Shown: in pieces, positions 5,461-5,527 of the stretch
Layout of the letters: every line of letters begins with the position of its first letter
How positions within the stretch are numbered: the stretch's first letter is position 1
NCBI GenBank assembly: GCA_046050405.1
Contig: JBJOPY010000252.1
Location: 1 to 5,527 of the forward strand
Reading direction: 5' to 3'
Source: JADKCL01 sp046050405
GTDB lineage: Bacteria > Bacteroidota > Bacteroidia > J057 > JADKCL01
DNA length: 5,527 bases
Translations under genes and position numbers: made by a program
Notes under the pieces: model-generated
The model's database searches: none
Told to the model about the DNA's origin: nothing
Seen by the model: only the letters and a program-made list of their open reading frames with translations

Positions 5461-5527
5461 ATGCCCGTTTTCTCCCTCCCTTCAGAGCCGCTGTTCCCCC
5501 CGGTCTCCCATGCCGAGGAGGACGGAT
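5461..5527 (+). CDS. aat: Leucyl/phenylalanyl-tRNA-protein transferase, N-terminus only (partial)
   Basis: The frame opens with ATG at 5461 and is open to the window edge, giving 22 residues: MPVFSLPSEPLFPPV followed by SHAEEDG. This matches the start of Aat proteins as I know them: M-x-x-F-x-L, then x-x-x-x-F-P, then a short acidic stretch before D/N-G-L-L-A-x-G-G-D. The last base, T, fits the expected Leu codon after DG. Aat transfers Leu or Phe from charged tRNA to proteins with N-terminal Lys or Arg, marking them for ClpS/ClpAP degradation in the cytoplasm. The catalytic GNAT-like domain lies outside the window. The same frame is open back to 5404, so a GTG at 5410 is a possible earlier start, but the family pattern begins at the ATG. 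The rfbB operon diverges from it across 5210-5460. Confidence 0.72.
   Translation, partial: MPVFSLPSEPLFPPVSHAEEDG

Noticed and set aside
5516..5527. 12-bp direct repeat AGGAGGACGGAT, also at 449-460
   Set aside because: One 12-base match is about what chance gives in 5.5 kb. One copy lies within the aat reading frame and the other just after a stop codon, with no shared flanks, so it is not treated as an attachment site or target duplication.

Overview
The window looks like chromosomal DNA from a GC-rich member of the Bacteroidota, perhaps a Saprospiria- or Chitinophagia-like lineage; the rank below phylum is a guess. Two proteins end in the C-terminal sorting domain of the type IX secretion system (T9SS), which is essentially confined to this phylum. 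Two intergenic sequences also match the Bacteroidota promoter type (TTG, about 20 nt, TAnnTTTG). None of the gene starts shows a convincing Shine-Dalgarno sequence, which is also usual for the phylum.

Layout, left to right. Positions 1-450 (+) are the 3' end of a gene for a secreted multi-domain protein: a PKD/Ig-like repeat followed by a T9SS sorting domain. Positions 451-749 are a non-coding gap between convergent genes. It holds a perfect 30-nt inverted repeat (516-545) and two weaker hairpins, and probably carries transcription termination and/or a REP-like palindrome.

Positions 5209 down to 750 (-) hold four tightly packed genes that read as one operon, in transcription order. First is rfbB/rmlB, dTDP-glucose 4,6-dehydratase (5209-4136). 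Three bases later comes a 10-TM EamA-type DMT-family membrane protein (4132-3251). A 4-bp ATGA overlap leads to an IMPACT/YigZ-family protein (3254-2625), and nine bases later comes a secreted, T9SS-exported, thermolysin/fungalysin-like zinc metallopeptidase (2615-750). A TACCTTTG box lies only 6 nt before the rfbB ATG, so the operon mRNA is probably leaderless or nearly so.

Positions 5210-5460 are a divergent control region. A second promoter (TTG 5266-5268, 19 nt, TATCTTTG 5288-5295) fires rightward across a 28-codon open frame (5327-5413) whose product resembles the extreme N-terminus of an AAA-family ATPase. The right edge, 5461-5527 (+), is the first 22 codons of what I read as aat, leucyl/phenylalanyl-tRNA-protein transferase.

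The genes serve several roles: dTDP-sugar synthesis for surface polysaccharide, a small-molecule permease, a conserved protein of unclear role, a secreted protease, and N-degron tagging by Aat. I see no RNA gene, CRISPR array, insertion sequence or defence system. The least ordinary parts are the palindromic gap and the leader upstream of aat.
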